Origin: Solen grandis
Taxonomy: Eukaryota > Mollusca > Bivalvia > Adapedonta > Solenidae
Direction of reading: 5' to 3'
DNA: 64,000 nt
NCBI GenBank assembly: GCA_021229015.1
Contig: CM037787.1
Span: forward strand, 37,966,677 to 38,030,676
Shown here: piece after piece, positions 43,733-60,110 of the stretch
Layout: every line of letters begins with the position of its first letter
Position numbering within the stretch: position 1 is the stretch's first letter
Made by a program: the position numbers and the translations under genes
The notes under the pieces: model-generated
What the model was told of the DNA's origin: nothing
Databases searched by the model: none
The model's input: only the letters and a program-made list of their open reading frames with translations

Positions 43733-44436
43733 AGCTCACCTGAGCTCAACGTGCTCATGGTGAGCTAATGTGATTGCCTTTTGTCCGTCGTCCGTCCGTG
43801 CGTCTTTTACGATCGTGTGTCCGGCGTCAACAATTTCTTTAAACAGCATCTCCTTATCTACTGGACCAAATTTGATAAAAAATTGCCTGTGATGTTACTT
43901 GCATTAAGCTCTACCAAAGTTGTTCAAATGGTTCCGGCCCGTTGCATATCTGGGTCACAGGAGCTAAAAATAGATTTTTTTTAATGAAATCTTTAAGAAC
44001 GCAAGGCCTAAAGCTTAGATATTTGGTGTGTGTCATCGTCTTATGGACCTCTACCAAGTTTGTTCAAACTCCCCATGGGTCACTTGATTTTAAATAGATT
44101 TACATTAGAAAAACTAGAAAAATCTTCTTGTCAGACACCACACAGGTCTTCTAAGAAACTACAAAGCCTTGCGTTAGAATGTGTACCAGTGGACCTCAAT
44201 CAAGATTGCCCTGATATCAAAATTGACCCCACCCCAGGGGTCATTTGATTTTATATAGACTTATTAGGGCTATAACTTTCAAAATTTGGATGGCAGGTAC
44301 AGTTTTTGTGTGGAATTTAGATCTTGCTCTATACTTCTGCATGGATTATGTATTCAGTATGGCTCATAGTACAATAATTGACAATGATGGTAATGCTTTT
44401 CAGGTACGCGATTTAGGGCCATCTTGGCCCCTTGTT
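43733..44436 (-). mobile_element. Pearl-like element, third long copy, diverged
   Basis: In reverse orientation it begins AGCTCACCTGAGCTCAACGT, has CCGTCGTCCGTCCGTGCGTC (the GACG microsatellite reversed), and ends GGGCCATCTTGGCCCCTTGT. Core units are worn; GACCCCACCCCAGGGGTCA is still recognisable. Confidence 0.8.
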
Positions 44437-46242
44437 CTTACTTTAAACGCCACTATGAAAAAATTAATTGTTTATCCCCAAGTCAGCAATATTTAAATTA
44501 GTTTATTAATTTGGACAATGAGGAGGTAACTCTCCGAGTACAGCTTTCTTATTTTTGACATTTATTTCCCCTCGTGAAAGTAATGTTTTGTCATGCTTGG
44601 TTTCAACCGGGCAGGGTCTTTATATGATAAGCATAAACCATCCTGGTGAAAATGTGCATGCAAAGTTTTTATTCTTATATCATCAAGTGCCCTTATATAG
44701 GGACACACGGTCTACATGTATGAACAATTTAAAAACTCGGACATAAATTGGTTTATTTCTAAAGTAACTGTAAATTTATTTTTTTAGTAGAGTCGTCGAT
44801 TGCGTGACTTTTGTTTTCCACAAACTTTAAAAGTAAGCTTTGACCTTACATTTCAGGAACATAAATCAACGGACATATGCACTAAATAAATTTAATATCG
44901 ACGAAATAATGATTTTACAGTATACAAGCAATATTTTGTTTTATTTTATTATGATTATTTCTGACATCTGTTGTCAAATTCCAATTAAGACATAGCGCAT
45001 ACATCATTTCCATTGTCTGCTTATAATTTTTTACGTGGTGTTAGAAATTTGAAGGTTTCGCTATTTCATTTTTTTGCTTAAATTTTACCTTATTCTAAAT
45101 TTAGATGAATAATAAATTGGATGAAGTTTAATTTCATACGTTGCGCGAAAATGATTATCTGTATAATAAGCCTGTCAGAAAATTTGATGACAATGCATTT
45201 CTTGCACTTAGGTATTAAACATTTATGTGTTGTACTTGAAATATCAATGGCTTACTTATTTTGGCATGGAATTACTGCTTCTGTAACATGTTCCAAATGG
45301 GCAAAAAAGCAATGAAAGCGCATTACAGAATTGTATTAATATGGTGCATAAACAATGAATACAGGATGCTTATGGCGCTGTATAAAATGTCATTTATTGT
45401 AAGATATGGCGGGGTATAAACTATCATTGATTATTAAATAAAGCAATCTTAAGTCAAAATGAGATGAAGCAGGGTTTGGCGTTTTGGCAATATTTCAACG
45501 CGCTTAATGTGAAATCCACATTTCCAACGTACAAAAGTGATATAAAGTTGCCATGAAACTGAATTACAAACCACAATGTGTGCACATGTTCTTTTGTATA
45601 ACAAAACTCGATCATAATATGAACACCAGTACCCTTGTAAGAGAGGGGACCATGATGCTTATCAAACCGGACGAGACGAGGGTCGGTCCATAAGTTCGAC
45701 AGGAGGAAAATCAATATTCAGATATGTCTCAAGCTTAGTGATGTTTATATACAAAGTAAAATAGCTTTATTCCGAAGAGATATTGTCAGGATATAATGCT
45801 TTATCCGAGGTATATCCCCAATCCCTGTGCATAGAAACAGAAGAGATAAAATGAAAAATACTCTCGGTTTTCCGAACCTTGCAATATCCGAGTAATCAGT
45901 CTTCGGAGTATCACATTTCACTGTTTTTTACGGAATATGTCGAAGAGTAGCGTAAATGACCGAGTAAGTCCGACTGATATGATCGGATATTTTAAAGTAT
46001 TTCCTTCTCAAGAAACGATAATCTCTTGGATATCTTTGGTTGAGAAATAACATTTTTTGTTAGCTGTAAAGAGAATTATTGTCTTAAGAAAATCTACGGA
46101 AAAGCACACTCTTAACAGCCGATCTGCTTTAATGTTTGTACAAGAACAACGACAACAAAAAGAAACAGACAGAAGAGAAACATCTCCGTTTACAAGTAAA
46201 ATATATATCTTTTGCTAACATCCAGGAAAAGAAACGTTATTT
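44437..46242. other. Intergenic, nothing recognised
   Basis: Unique AT-rich DNA with only short unsupported frames. Confidence 0.5.
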
Positions 46243-46440
46243 TGACGTCAGTTTGACTTGATTTGTTGATTATTTGAACGTCATCCTCGTGGTTGTTGAG
46301 AGTCGAGGAGTCTTCTTCATTGCTACTGCATTGGCAAGAAAGAAGTTATGGCAGACTCGGACGCCGCCATGGCTTTAACAGCTAATGGCAATATACCACG
46401 CCCGAGAATGGTGTGGCGTAGCCTTCATCGCTGAGGTGTT
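46243..46440 (+). other. Possible promoter and 5' exon
   Basis: A perfect CRE (TGACGTCA, 46243-46250) is followed about 100 bp later by an ATG at 46348 in strong context (G at -3 and +4). The frame is short: 28 codons (starting MADSDAAMALTANG) to a TGA at 46432-46434, with no good donor before the stop. GC content and CpG rise here. It may be a 5' exon of an undetected gene or chance. Confidence 0.2.
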
Positions 46441-48140
46441 CCGATTGATAGTTCAACATGAAGGCCCAATGGCTTTAGGGCCGCTCGATTTGACCGTTTG
46501 GGGTCGAATTTCATCGGAATATGTCTCTTTGAAATTCAACATATCTGAGGAAATTTTAACGTTTCACTTTTGCATCACATCTGTTCTCCTATGTGTTTTA
46601 ATTTGTAAACAAACAGGGCGGGCGGGAACGCCAAAACAATTCGACAACAACTTTTACTACTACTCGTACTATAACTTCCTTTACCATCACCCTTTCAACA
46701 CCACAACCACCACAAACAACAACCACTTCTACTACTAGTTTCCCGACTTCTGCATCTACAGCAAAGACAACATTTACTATCATAATTTCTACAAAATATT
46801 CTTAATCAAATTAAAAATAATTGTGATGATGGATAATAATGATTACTAGATGAAAGAATGGACGTGCAAAGAAATGTATTAATGAATAAGTTGATACATG
46901 AATAAATAAATAAACATTGATATTTTTAAGTGCAACTTTGAATTGCAAATCAGCCCCGGCGTCAATCTCGAGACTGGCGTGTCGCGTTAGCCACAAGTCT
47001 GTGTCAAGCATAGAGAAGGAATTGCAAGATGCGTCAGTATGTACGTTGGACCGAGGTGAATTGGTAGCATGCTTGACTTTTTTACAGGGAAATTAGATTG
47101 GAAATGCCAGATCAGAGCTACGATTCTCGCGATGCACCGTGTTTTATAAGATTACAAAGACATTTTATGGAACTGATCGAGTAGTGTCTATGGAAAACGT
47201 CTGAGTCATTCCAAATGAATAACTCATATTTAAGAATAGTGTTTTTGGATTGAAATTCTCCTCTTTTTCTTCATCGAAAATGGAATTCTAGCGGATTTTG
47301 TGCCGTTTTTTTTACCAATTATCCCCGAATGTCATTTCATTCGTCATGGCATCGTGTGAATTTCAATTTTGAACTATGATTGTCAGACATGGCCATGATT
47401 CAGGGCGCCTTAGTTGATAGCCATGTCTTTTGGGAGCGTAATCGTTCAAATGATCATCTCTACAAATTGATTTGATCTGTCAGTCCACGTCCTTAGAAAG
47501 ACGTTCTCGAATATTAAAAACAGCTTGAAATTTGTTTTTATTCTTCATTCGCTTGTCTTCCAATTTGAAGAATATTTTGTTCTAATGGGCTTGTAGGAAG
47601 ACGCCCCTTGAAGACGGAAGCCTTTGATTTATGATTGACGTGCTAAACATGACAGGCAATCACATAGGTTTGTATCGGTAGATGGAAATTTAAAAAAGTA
47701 AGTTAGATTTACCAGGTTGCCTGCAGATATAGATACTAACAGTGAAAATGTATTTCAACTTCGTACTATATGTGTAGACCTTTAAAGTCTACTAAAGAAG
47801 CACGTATTTAAGTAGCATCATTATACAAGATCAGTTAATATAGGTAATATCATATGCGTTCGTAGAGCGAAGTCATGCCACAGTGCTTCTTACGTAGTCC
47901 TTTTTAGAACCCCCCACTCCCCAATCCAACGAACCTAACCAAAACACAAACTAAACCAATAAACATCACTGTTGTTACGGTCATTTAAATATTTGATGTT
48001 TAACCGACAATAAATCGATCTGGATATATAGTATTTTTTGCGTGCAAATAAAGTACAGCATGCATGATTTACACATTGCTTTATTTCTATGAAACTAAAA
48101 ATGGTAGTTACTTTTTCGGACCGTGCTAAGCTAAAACTGA
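46441..48140. other. Intergenic, nothing firm
   Basis: Contains an ACC/ACA-rich patch (46650-46790) with a Thr-rich open frame and no other supportable feature. Confidence 0.45.
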
Positions 48141-48455
48141 AATGACCGTCCCCGGTTGCCGACTGGTTAGAGCGTCCGCTTCGGAAGCATCAGGTCGTAG
48201 GTTCGATCACCGGCCGCGGCATATCAAAGTCGTAAAAAATGGTACTGGTATAGCTCCCTTGTTTGGCTTTCAGCATATAAGGGCAGTTCCAGCACTCGCT
48301 GGCTCGGTGTCAGAATAATGTGATTAAAAATGGTATCGTGTCACTTGTCTACGGCTTAATACAGCAGTGTGGCAGCTTTATATCTGTCTCAAGTAGACCT
48401 AACGTCCAAATGACTGAAATACTGTCGGTGGGACGTTAAACCCAACAAACAAACA
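48141..48455 (+). repeat. tRNA-headed SINE, full length
   Basis: All parts are present: A box (CCGACTGGTTAGAGCG), B box (GTAGGTTCGATCACC), ATACCA-like linker (CATATCAAAGTCGTAAAAAA), body (AGCTCCCTTGTTTGGCTTTC) and tail (GTCGGTGGGACGTTAAACCC). The tRNA-like part is not a functional tRNA because the stems do not close. Confidence 0.92.
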
Positions 48456-49011
48456 TTAAAATGACTTTATGTAATGAAAAAATCAATGCGCAAGCAACCC
48501 ATGAAACCACCATGGCTGCACCGAATACCAAAGGTAGACTCTGCAGATCTATCGATGTCATGGTCAAGGCTGAGAATGAAAACAACAGCATATATGTGCA
48601 CTTTGCAGTACTAAACACAAAGCAGCGAAAGACAAGGGAATGCTAACTGTGTTGAAAAGTTTGTAGTCACGAAGACTTCCCATTATCTCAGAGAAAAGAG
48701 CACCTTCCATCTTCGAGGGAATGGGTATAAAAGTTCTGCTATATTGATCACAGTGTCGATAACTTTGTGTTTGCATTTTTCAGCCGTCTTTGATGGTGAG
48801 TTTATGAATAATTATCGCATTCCGGGGAAGCTGTCCCTAAATAATGCAAGCTTTTACTACCGCCGAGATCTCACGGGGCCTATTAAACGCATGTAACTGA
48901 GCTTTAGATTGTTCGGATATATGTTCTAACACATTCGGACTGTCCAACAGCTTTCCCCTTTTCATTTATTTCACAGACATTTTGTTACTTGCTACAGAGA
49001 GACAGTTCAAA

Positions 49012-49522
49012 ATTGTTTGTTTGTTTGTTTGGGTTTAACATAACATATACTTTATTCAGGTTTAAGCATAATAGCTCATCACCAAAACATACATATTTAC
49101 ATTGCACGAAAGTTAAGTGTTTACATAATATACAACTTGGTACATGGATAAAGTGTTACCTTGGAAACGGATATTGCCTGATAGAATAGATAAACAGGCT
49201 CAATAACAATAGTAATAAGAATAATAATCAAGGTTACATTAATTCGTCTCTTCTCCTACATCTCACCAACAGTATGTTTGTCATTTGTGGACTATGTGAG
49301 TCTGGGATGTATAGCGCTGTGTGAAGTAAACACGTGAAATGATATCACATCTAGTAACACTTATGGGAAACCTGACCAATCAGTTATGGAACTACCTTTA
49401 TATGGTAAGCTCCAACCGAAAGCCATTTTAACACCTTTGGTCTGTTGCGTCCGGGATTCCGAATAAAATACGCAATCCAGGTCCCTATGCAGACACATTA
49501 ACCACTCGGCTACGGAGACCAG
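49012..49522 (-). repeat. Degenerate SINE with internal extra sequence
   Basis: Tail-like GTTTGTTTGTTTGGGTTTAA at the left, then about 200 bp of foreign AT-rich sequence, then CACCAACAGTATGT..GTCATTTGTGGACTATGT and the head with TTAACCACTCGGCTACGGAG at the right. It seems to be a SINE interrupted after its tail. Confidence 0.55.
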
Positions 49523-51484
49523 TGCAAAACACATTACACAGCTTTCTAATGTTAATGTTTTGATGTTAACACCTTCAACTTGTGTCTCTGTTTGGTGATC
49601 TTACGCACTGTGATGCGAATGTAATGTTAGGTGGGTCCGACACTACATGAAAAGACTTTCAACACGTGGGTATTCTCGGGTACACGTGTACTCCGGGTTT
49701 CTTCCCACCACGAGCGCCACCATCAATTTAATGATACGATTTTCGTAAAAACAACGCTTTCTGTCGCCTAAAAAACAACGACGTTTTATTTGTTAGTATT
49801 TAATTTTTATTACCCAGTTTCCGGACACATATGCTGTCCTTAACAATTCCTGTTTGACGAGATTCATCCGTTATTGTTTTCCTGCGATAGTTTCTGTAAC
49901 ATGTGAAGTTGACAGATGGTGAGTATTTATTCACCATAACTACCGGAGTATCATCACGTCACTGGCCACGATCCATTAATGTTTAATATTTAACCAAGCT
50001 TATTTGCTGTATTGAATGATCAACACGCTTACTTGAGTCATAAATATCGAATCAACTATTTATGGTGATACAGTTTTGCTAATGCAGATGTGATTCGTAG
50101 CTATTCATTGATATTGCCGGACATAAAACGATAACGTGTGTTGTTTAGGAACATTCTAGAGTTGTTCATTTTCTTTATTGCCCTTTTGACAATACATATT
50201 CACATCAAAGTTGTTCCATGCTTTATTATCCGATATATCGATACAGGAATGTGAATCGTTGACCACATCAATAACTCTGTGCTTTGCAATTCTGCCTCTC
50301 GAGGCATTTACTACTCATATATCATTGTCTCCATATGTTAAAGATTTTAATGAACACGTTTAAATTCAGTTGGTTAACTTAATAATTACCTAACTTATAC
50401 AACGACCTATACTGAATTAATTAAAGCAGTTCTGAAATAAGTGCGCGTAATTAATTGTGCCTGTTTTTTTTAAGGCGAATCTGCTGTTTCCACCAAAATT
50501 CAAGATTTTAACCACTGATTCTTTTTAAGGTAACGTTCAATCATGCTTGGGAAGTGTCGATTGGATAGTAGGTTTTGTGCTTAATTCCTGGAAATACTAG
50601 GATCTGCACAATCGTTGCAGGCAATTTCAAGTATTTCTGTTCTCAGAATTACATGCCTCCTTTAATGTGTGATACTTAATGTTTAAATAACAGTAGGAAT
50701 CTCTCATCAGTTCAGTTTCCGCCAAATGCAGTGGATGAGATGGTACTGTGAGCGCTACCGAATTCTATTTTTAGAAATATCGTGTGGCTAGTGAACTAAA
50801 TATTATTCCCTTTCGGATGTTAATTACTTGTAATGCCGTTAAGGAGCCTGGTGGGATTTCGAGATTATTTATTGAGGGTCTTATTGACTAGCATGGAATT
50901 TATCACCAAATAACTGAAAATGTTGAGTCATGCACTATATCATTTCATTGATGGGACGAAAATCAGGTTTTATTTATGTTTACCTATCGTATTGCTACCA
51001 GAAAACCCAATAATGGGTTACAGTCACGTATATCAGTTTAGGGTAGATTGGAGGAAGAAATTGCAGACTAAACATTTTTCGTGTGTTCCATCGACATTCG
51101 CTCAAACGTTTACATTGCTTCTTAATAGACAGGGGGTTACTCGATTAGCAAAATTTAGCGCTGACGAGTTAATCAATAAAGCATTTCATTCGATCCGTGG
51201 TGGAGACAGCAGTACTCAAAACACTACGCCGGCTGAAAATCCCACGGTCGATACGGTCGATACGGTAGTGATTACGATATACCGTGGGTTCCATAAGAAA
51301 CTATAATTGCTTTATTCTACTCATTTTAATTGTCAAATGTTTTAGAGGAAAACTGATGTTTCGACGATAATTTAGTTTGAATACATGAAATACAAAGTTT
51401 GTTATCCAGACTCAGATATTACCGTGTATAATAAAATACCCAGAAATCTTATCTATAAACATAGTGTATACAGAGTAGACATAG
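49523..51484. other. Intergenic; one unassigned 128-codon frame
   Basis: An ATG-initiated plus-strand frame at 50920-51306 (128 codons) is the longest non-repeat frame here, but it shows no motif, signal peptide or strong codon bias. Splice signals were not convincing. I leave it unannotated. Confidence 0.45.
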
Positions 51485-51695
51485 ACATACATACACACAT
51501 ACATACACACATACATACATACATACATACATACATACATACATACATACATACATACACACATACATACATACACACATACATACATACATACATACAT
51601 ACATACATACATACATACACACATACATACATACATACATACATACATACATACATACATACATACATACATACATACATACATACATACATACA

Positions 51696-51726
<31 letters not shown>

Positions 51727-52098
51727 CATACATACATACATACATACATACATACATACATACATACATACATACATACATACATACATACATACATACA
51801 CACATACATACACACATACATACATACATACATACATACATACATACATACATACATACATACATACACATACATACATACATACATACATACATACATA
51901 CATACATACATACATACACACATACATACACACATACATACATACATACATACATACATACACACATACATACATACATGCATACATACATGCATACATA
52001 CATACATACATACATACATGCATACATACATACATACATGCATACATACATACATACATGCATACATACATACATACATACATACATACATACATACA
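51485..52098. repeat. (ACAT)n tetranucleotide array, ~614 bp
   Basis: Almost pure ACAT units with ACAC variants scattered throughout and ATGC variants clustered near the 3' end. It opens long frames on both strands (HTYI and MYVC repeats), which are artefacts of a 4-bp period. Confidence 0.97.
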
Positions 52099-52123
52099 GA
52101 AAAAATGGAAAACATCACCTTTT

Positions 52124-52141
52124 ATAATAATAATAATAATA
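52124..52141. repeat. (TAA)n short microsatellite
   Basis: Six AAT/TAA units followed by an A-run and a T-run (52146-52173). Confidence 0.85.
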
Positions 52142-52921
52142 AAATGGAAAAAAAAAAATTTTTTTTTTTTTTTAAAAATTGAAATTAAGGTAAATACATA
52201 CATCATCATACATACATTTGTCATGTTTTGCTCGAATGTTTCGTAAAACAGAAATGACTTGAACAGTGTGTTACTTTGCCTTAAGTATTTTTGAATTTAT
52301 TTATGACCGATTATTAAGATGTATTCGTAAAATCGCTAAATTTCCCTCAGTATGCCGCCGAAATGTAAATAAATTAATGAGCCGGAGTAGTATGTATACA
52401 CGTTTACGTCAGCCTTCAATAAAAAAAAACAATGTTACTGTAAAAATATCTTAGTGAATATATCTATAACGTTGTTAAAATACCAAATACTGCTTTAAAC
52501 AGCCGTCAATGATAATTCAAATGTTCCCGCAGCAACGTACTTTACTTATTTGTGTGTATCGATGTTAACAATGGACTTTTGTATAATACGGCTGCATTCA
52601 CCAATGCCAAAATTCTGAATCCCCGATCAGACGAGAATCACAGCCTTTTATACAAAAGTGTACGATTGAAAACATATCGAAAGAGATCGAAGCATGGGTC
52701 GAAAGCCATCGATCAACTTGCTCGATCAAATATGCGATCGAAGTTAATCGATCATTTTGATACTACTTTCGATCGCCCAAGCTAAAAATAGTAACACCTA
52801 TGGTGAGTCAAATATAGTGTATAGATGAGCTAGTTTTCAAACTTAAACACTGAGATACAAAAATCAATAACCGATAACCGTTGGAAAATTCCTGTGTGTA
52901 CTATCTGACCTCTAGTAGAAA

Positions 52922-52960
52922 CGGAAGTACAAAATGTAAACACCAAAATAGCTGACGTAA
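52922..52960 (+). promoter_or_regulatory. ETS and CRE-like motifs before a candidate start
   Basis: CGGAAGT at 52922-52928 and TGACGTAA at 52953-52960, 30-70 bp before the ATG at 52991. This pairing is common in TATA-less promoters. Confidence 0.35.
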
Positions 52961-52990
52961 TGATAAAGTTTAACAGTAAACGAGGTTTAA

Positions 52991-53041
52991 ATGGGGAAAT
53001 CGGCGGCACCAAATGATTGTCAGTACAAATATAACAATACA
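52991..53041 (+). CDS. Candidate first coding exon of an unidentified gene
   Basis: An ATG followed by G opens 17 codons (MGKSAAPNDCQYKYNNT) ending exactly at a consensus donor GTAAGT (53042-53047), phase 0. ETS and CRE-like motifs lie just upstream. The short MGKS..C pattern is faintly like the start of a THAP zinc finger, but the first expected Cys is Ala, so I do not assign a family. No downstream exon was securely found; an acceptor at about 56961 (CATCCTTTTCAG) is in another phase. The -3 base of the start is T, which is weak. Confidence 0.25.
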
Positions 53042-53047
53042 GTAAGT

Positions 53048-54029
53048 TTGAATGTTTTTGCTCTTCATATTACTGAATATAATTATAAGGTTTAAATTTG
53101 GTAGATACGATAATACACAAGATAAGAGTGCAAAAATGTAATAGCGGGTGGGGTAATGCAAACATGCACTGTATTGTCTATAGTACATACTTCCAATGTA
53201 TTGCACTCTTTTTAATCTGAGAACACACAAAGTCAAAGCTCTGTGGCCCATCAATATAACACAGAACATACTATTAAAACACATATGAAAATGATAATAT
53301 AACTTGGAACATTGTGATACAACATGCATATATTAGATAGAATGATAATATAGAGTAAAACAAACAACATCTTGAACACAGTAATACTAGGTGATGGTTA
53401 TCAATCTAGTCTTTCTAGACAAAGATTGGACGCTGGATTATCTTCACATCTAATATACCACGGAAGCAGCTGATGCTTAAATTATTTTGACAGTAATTTT
53501 CGTCCCAGACAATACCCGTTCTTTGTATGTGGATTAGAAACGCAGTTTTTGTATCTATTTCTTTGACATTCTCGTATTACATGAATCAAACCAGAAAATA
53601 ATCTTCGTGAATTGCTTCTCTGTATCGGACTCAAATCTGCTCCCACTTTGAAATACATATCTGTAGGTTGGATCACTCTGATCAAGTCCGGCTAAACAAA
53701 TTGGCACTGACAGACACCGCAATTGGATTACGGCGTCGCGCAGTGCAGCGGCTTGGGTCGGAACCCAGTCCTGCGCGTAGCTGCAAATGAATTGATTCAG
53801 AACCCTGGCAGCACACTAAGAAGATTTATTTTACATCTATAGAAATTCCACGTAACAGCAACGAAGAAGATGAATTGTCTCGTTGATATATATGAGTTAT
53901 GAGCAATAGTACGCATCTTGTCGATAACCAACATTGAAGTCGCTACTGGGTATGAAACCAAAGACCCGTAATTCGAATCTAGCATTTTATTTATTTAAAA
54001 TATTGCTATGACCGGTTTTGATTTAGGAT
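53048..54029. other. Possible intron or intergenic DNA
   Basis: No firm features. A 119-codon minus frame (52970-53329) overlaps the candidate exon and is judged a chance frame. Confidence 0.4.
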
Positions 54030-54276
54030 AAGTTATAGCTTAGGTCCAATAATCGGGAGGTCATGGGTTTAATCATACCAAAAATGTAAAAACACGTACT
54101 TGGTGCTAAATATCTAAGAGTACATATGTAGTTCCAGGACTGATTGGCGCGGTGTCAAGACAATGAGTATGATACCCGTCTACGGCATGATATGTCAACA
54201 ATACAGAGCTATATCTGTTTCAGGTATTTTTTTTTCAAAATGACTGAAGTACATTTGGTGGGACGTTAAAACCGAG
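54030..54276 (+). repeat. tRNA-headed SINE, A-box region lost
   Basis: Head fragment CGGGAGGTCATGGGTTTAAT, body TAGTTCCAGGACTGATTGGC and tail TTTGGTGGGACGTTAAAACC. Confidence 0.85.
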
Positions 54277-57450
<3,174 letters not shown>

Positions 57451-60110
57451 CGCGCGAAGTAACAACATGTTAGGCGAAAATAAAATGTGTTGTTTCCATT
57501 AAATAGGGTCGGCTTAAACTTTTTTTTTATTTTTTTTTTTACAATTTTTCCTTTTTATCTTATTTTTTAGAGAAATTGACGAAAAACAGCGTTTCCCAAC
57601 CGTAATAGCACGAAAACTACGAAAAAAGTCATAAGTCGGCACAAAAGAATAGGGTCGGTCGGGGTAGTGGAAACAAGTAACTTTTGTTTTATTACGCCTT
57701 ATTTATCGAATTGATCAATATCCGCTTTGGCTATCTTTTAAGTTTTCCAGTTTGTGACCGTATTCAAGTTGTACTGAAGTAAATATAGCAAACGTGAGAT
57801 AATAACTCGAACACTTAAACATGTATTGGTACTCTAGTTGTATATGTAACCGTTTTTCTTAATAATCTAAGCACAGACATATATTTAGTAAATATTTCTA
57901 ATGCCTAAGCATTCCATGACGGTTGGCCCGGTGACAGGATAATGTCACATGTCTACCGAAAAATAAAATCAGTATTTTGAATTAAAAAAATCATGAAATA
58001 AAGGTCCTGACGACATTATGCATCAAGCATTATCAAGCATTACATGTGCAATCGCTTTTGCGTAAGAGCTCTCTCCCTTTGGAATATAAAACATTCGAGG
58101 AATTTAGGATCACTGTCAAGTATCATTGCACTGGGCTCGTAAATCACCAAATGGCCTTCCTTCCTTAATCTACAGTACGATAAATACTCAATAAATACTC
58201 AATAAAACTGTACACTTCAGACGTTCTTATCATATCTTCGATGGCTACCCATGACGATTAATTCAATTGAAATAGACTTCCGAGAAATATACCTGAATTA
58301 CAATAAAAATGCATGTCTGCGTTTGGTTTTCTCGATCGAATAATGCAATTAAACACAGACGATCTTATAAAGTGTGGCATGTTAGGCTTACCCATAGTTC
58401 GACAATCGTTCGCCCCGAATGCTGCATCATTCATGTGATAGTGGGCATGGTCACAGTATCTCATTATATTATGTCACAAATATATGTCACACTACCTTGA
58501 CTCTCGGTCAACCAGTCAGGGGAATTACCCTTATGTCCCAAGGTAACTTTACCGTTATTTATAACGATTTCGGGTGTCGTGACGGCGATTTCCCGATTAC
58601 GGAGATAACTCTCAAACCGTTCAGCCTCGGGAACCGGTGAAATGGAGTGAACTTCTGTACAATAAAAGATTGAACCAACAGTAAACATGCTACAAGTGGA
58701 TGGTGTAATCTAGATTCTAGGAGTATCAAGTATGTGATTATCCTTGATCTGGAGAATATTGTCTCGCTTGGAAATAGAAGAAATAAAAATAATTTATGGA
58801 ATACGGGCATTGCCTTTATGGACATTATATAGCGTCGCATGCGAAATGTCGTCTGGTTCTATATATAACAAGAAACTAGCACTTATATTTAACATGTGCT
58901 AGTCCAACAATCTGTTACTTGGAACATCTTTGCAGACTTTATATGATATAAGTTGTGTTCACAATAAAGAATTAATTCTTTCCAGCGCTGTAAGGAAACA
59001 AAGGCGAGTCTTTCAGACAGTCAAGTATAAAATGGGATAAACGTCGTCAATTTTAGTAGCTTATTTGGATTTAGAGCTGTAATAGAACGGAAATTTATTC
59101 GACGACTGTCTAGCATTTGCAACATTGATATTATCAGAAAAAAATCGCCAAACGTTCAAAACCATAAAGAAGCCGCAAAAAATCAAAAGATACCCATTAC
59201 TAGTTCTTAAATGTCGAATCTCACATTTATTTTTATCTTTTAAGACAGTCGCTTTATCACCGACGGACTAGAATCGATTATTTTGCTATTCACCATTTGG
59301 ATCTTTTACAGTTACAGCCTTATGTGTATTTCGTTTTATAATTATATCTATAAAAGCTTGTGGCTTGTTTTTAGTTATTTGAATTTTTTTTTAACTAGAA
59401 GAACACTAAATAATATACACGATTCCCCCCACTTCATTCCAATTCCAATTAAGGATTTATAAGGTGATGTGTTTGATTCACTGCTGAGGTAAACCAATGT
59501 CATTAAAATGAGATTGGCATTGCAGACTAGTGTTATAATCAAGATGGTTACTTATGTATATAAGTGTAGGTCAAGATGGGTGTCTAGGAAGTGTACAGTG
59601 GTATGTGGCCTTGAAGCAAAACAATAACTGGCTTAAATGAAAAATGCAAGAACCCAAAGATACACTTAGTTAAAGTGTAGTTTTGCACATATGAAGTACT
59701 GTGGTAGCTAAAAGCTACATTTATGATAATTTTTGTTTTAAAAGGAAGGCTTGCCCTGTGAATTATAGCCGTTGCTTAACCATCAACCGTTTTTGTCGAA
59801 GTCCTGGCCCCAGTATGATAACCAAGTACCGTGGAATGGACTTAGTTAGAATTTAGCTTTCAAGAATGGTTGGCATATGCTTGCAAATGTTGTTTAATAT
59901 TGTGTGTCATATATGAAAAAAATTGCATCAATAGTTTTATAATCTGCTTTATATACAAACCGAACTGTGAATGCCATTACAATAACTTTTCCAACAAAAC
60001 AAATTGTTTCTGGTTATTCAGGGCCGGCAAGAGTGTTGTGCGTATCTCCGTTCCTGTCTTTAAATGATGTAATTTTATAAAGTAAAATATATACATAGAC
60101 ATGTCTCTCG
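57451..60110. other. Intergenic, one small SINE fragment
   Basis: GGTTGGCCCGGTGACAGGAT at 57921-57940 plus CACATGTCTACCG is a short plus-strand SINE fragment. Two copies of ATAGGGTCGG flank a T-rich stretch (57506 and 57648). No supportable gene. Confidence 0.5.

Noticed and set aside
46385..46738. 117-codon plus-strand frame
   Set aside because: Ends in low-complexity Tyr/Thr/Asn repeats and starts in a poor context beside a better ATG in another frame.
48141..48240. tRNA gene
   Set aside because: A and B box-like motifs are the head of a SINE; the stems do not pair and the SINE body follows directly. The same applies to the heads at 5300, 8800, 19800, 22450 and 43200.
50920..51306. 128-codon plus-strand frame
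   Set aside because: No motif, no codon bias, no splice or promoter support; could be chance in AT-rich DNA.
51385..52224. Long frames of 265, 270, 212 and 140 codons on both strands
   Set aside because: They are produced by the 4-bp (ACAT)n period and have only HTYI or MYVC repeats.
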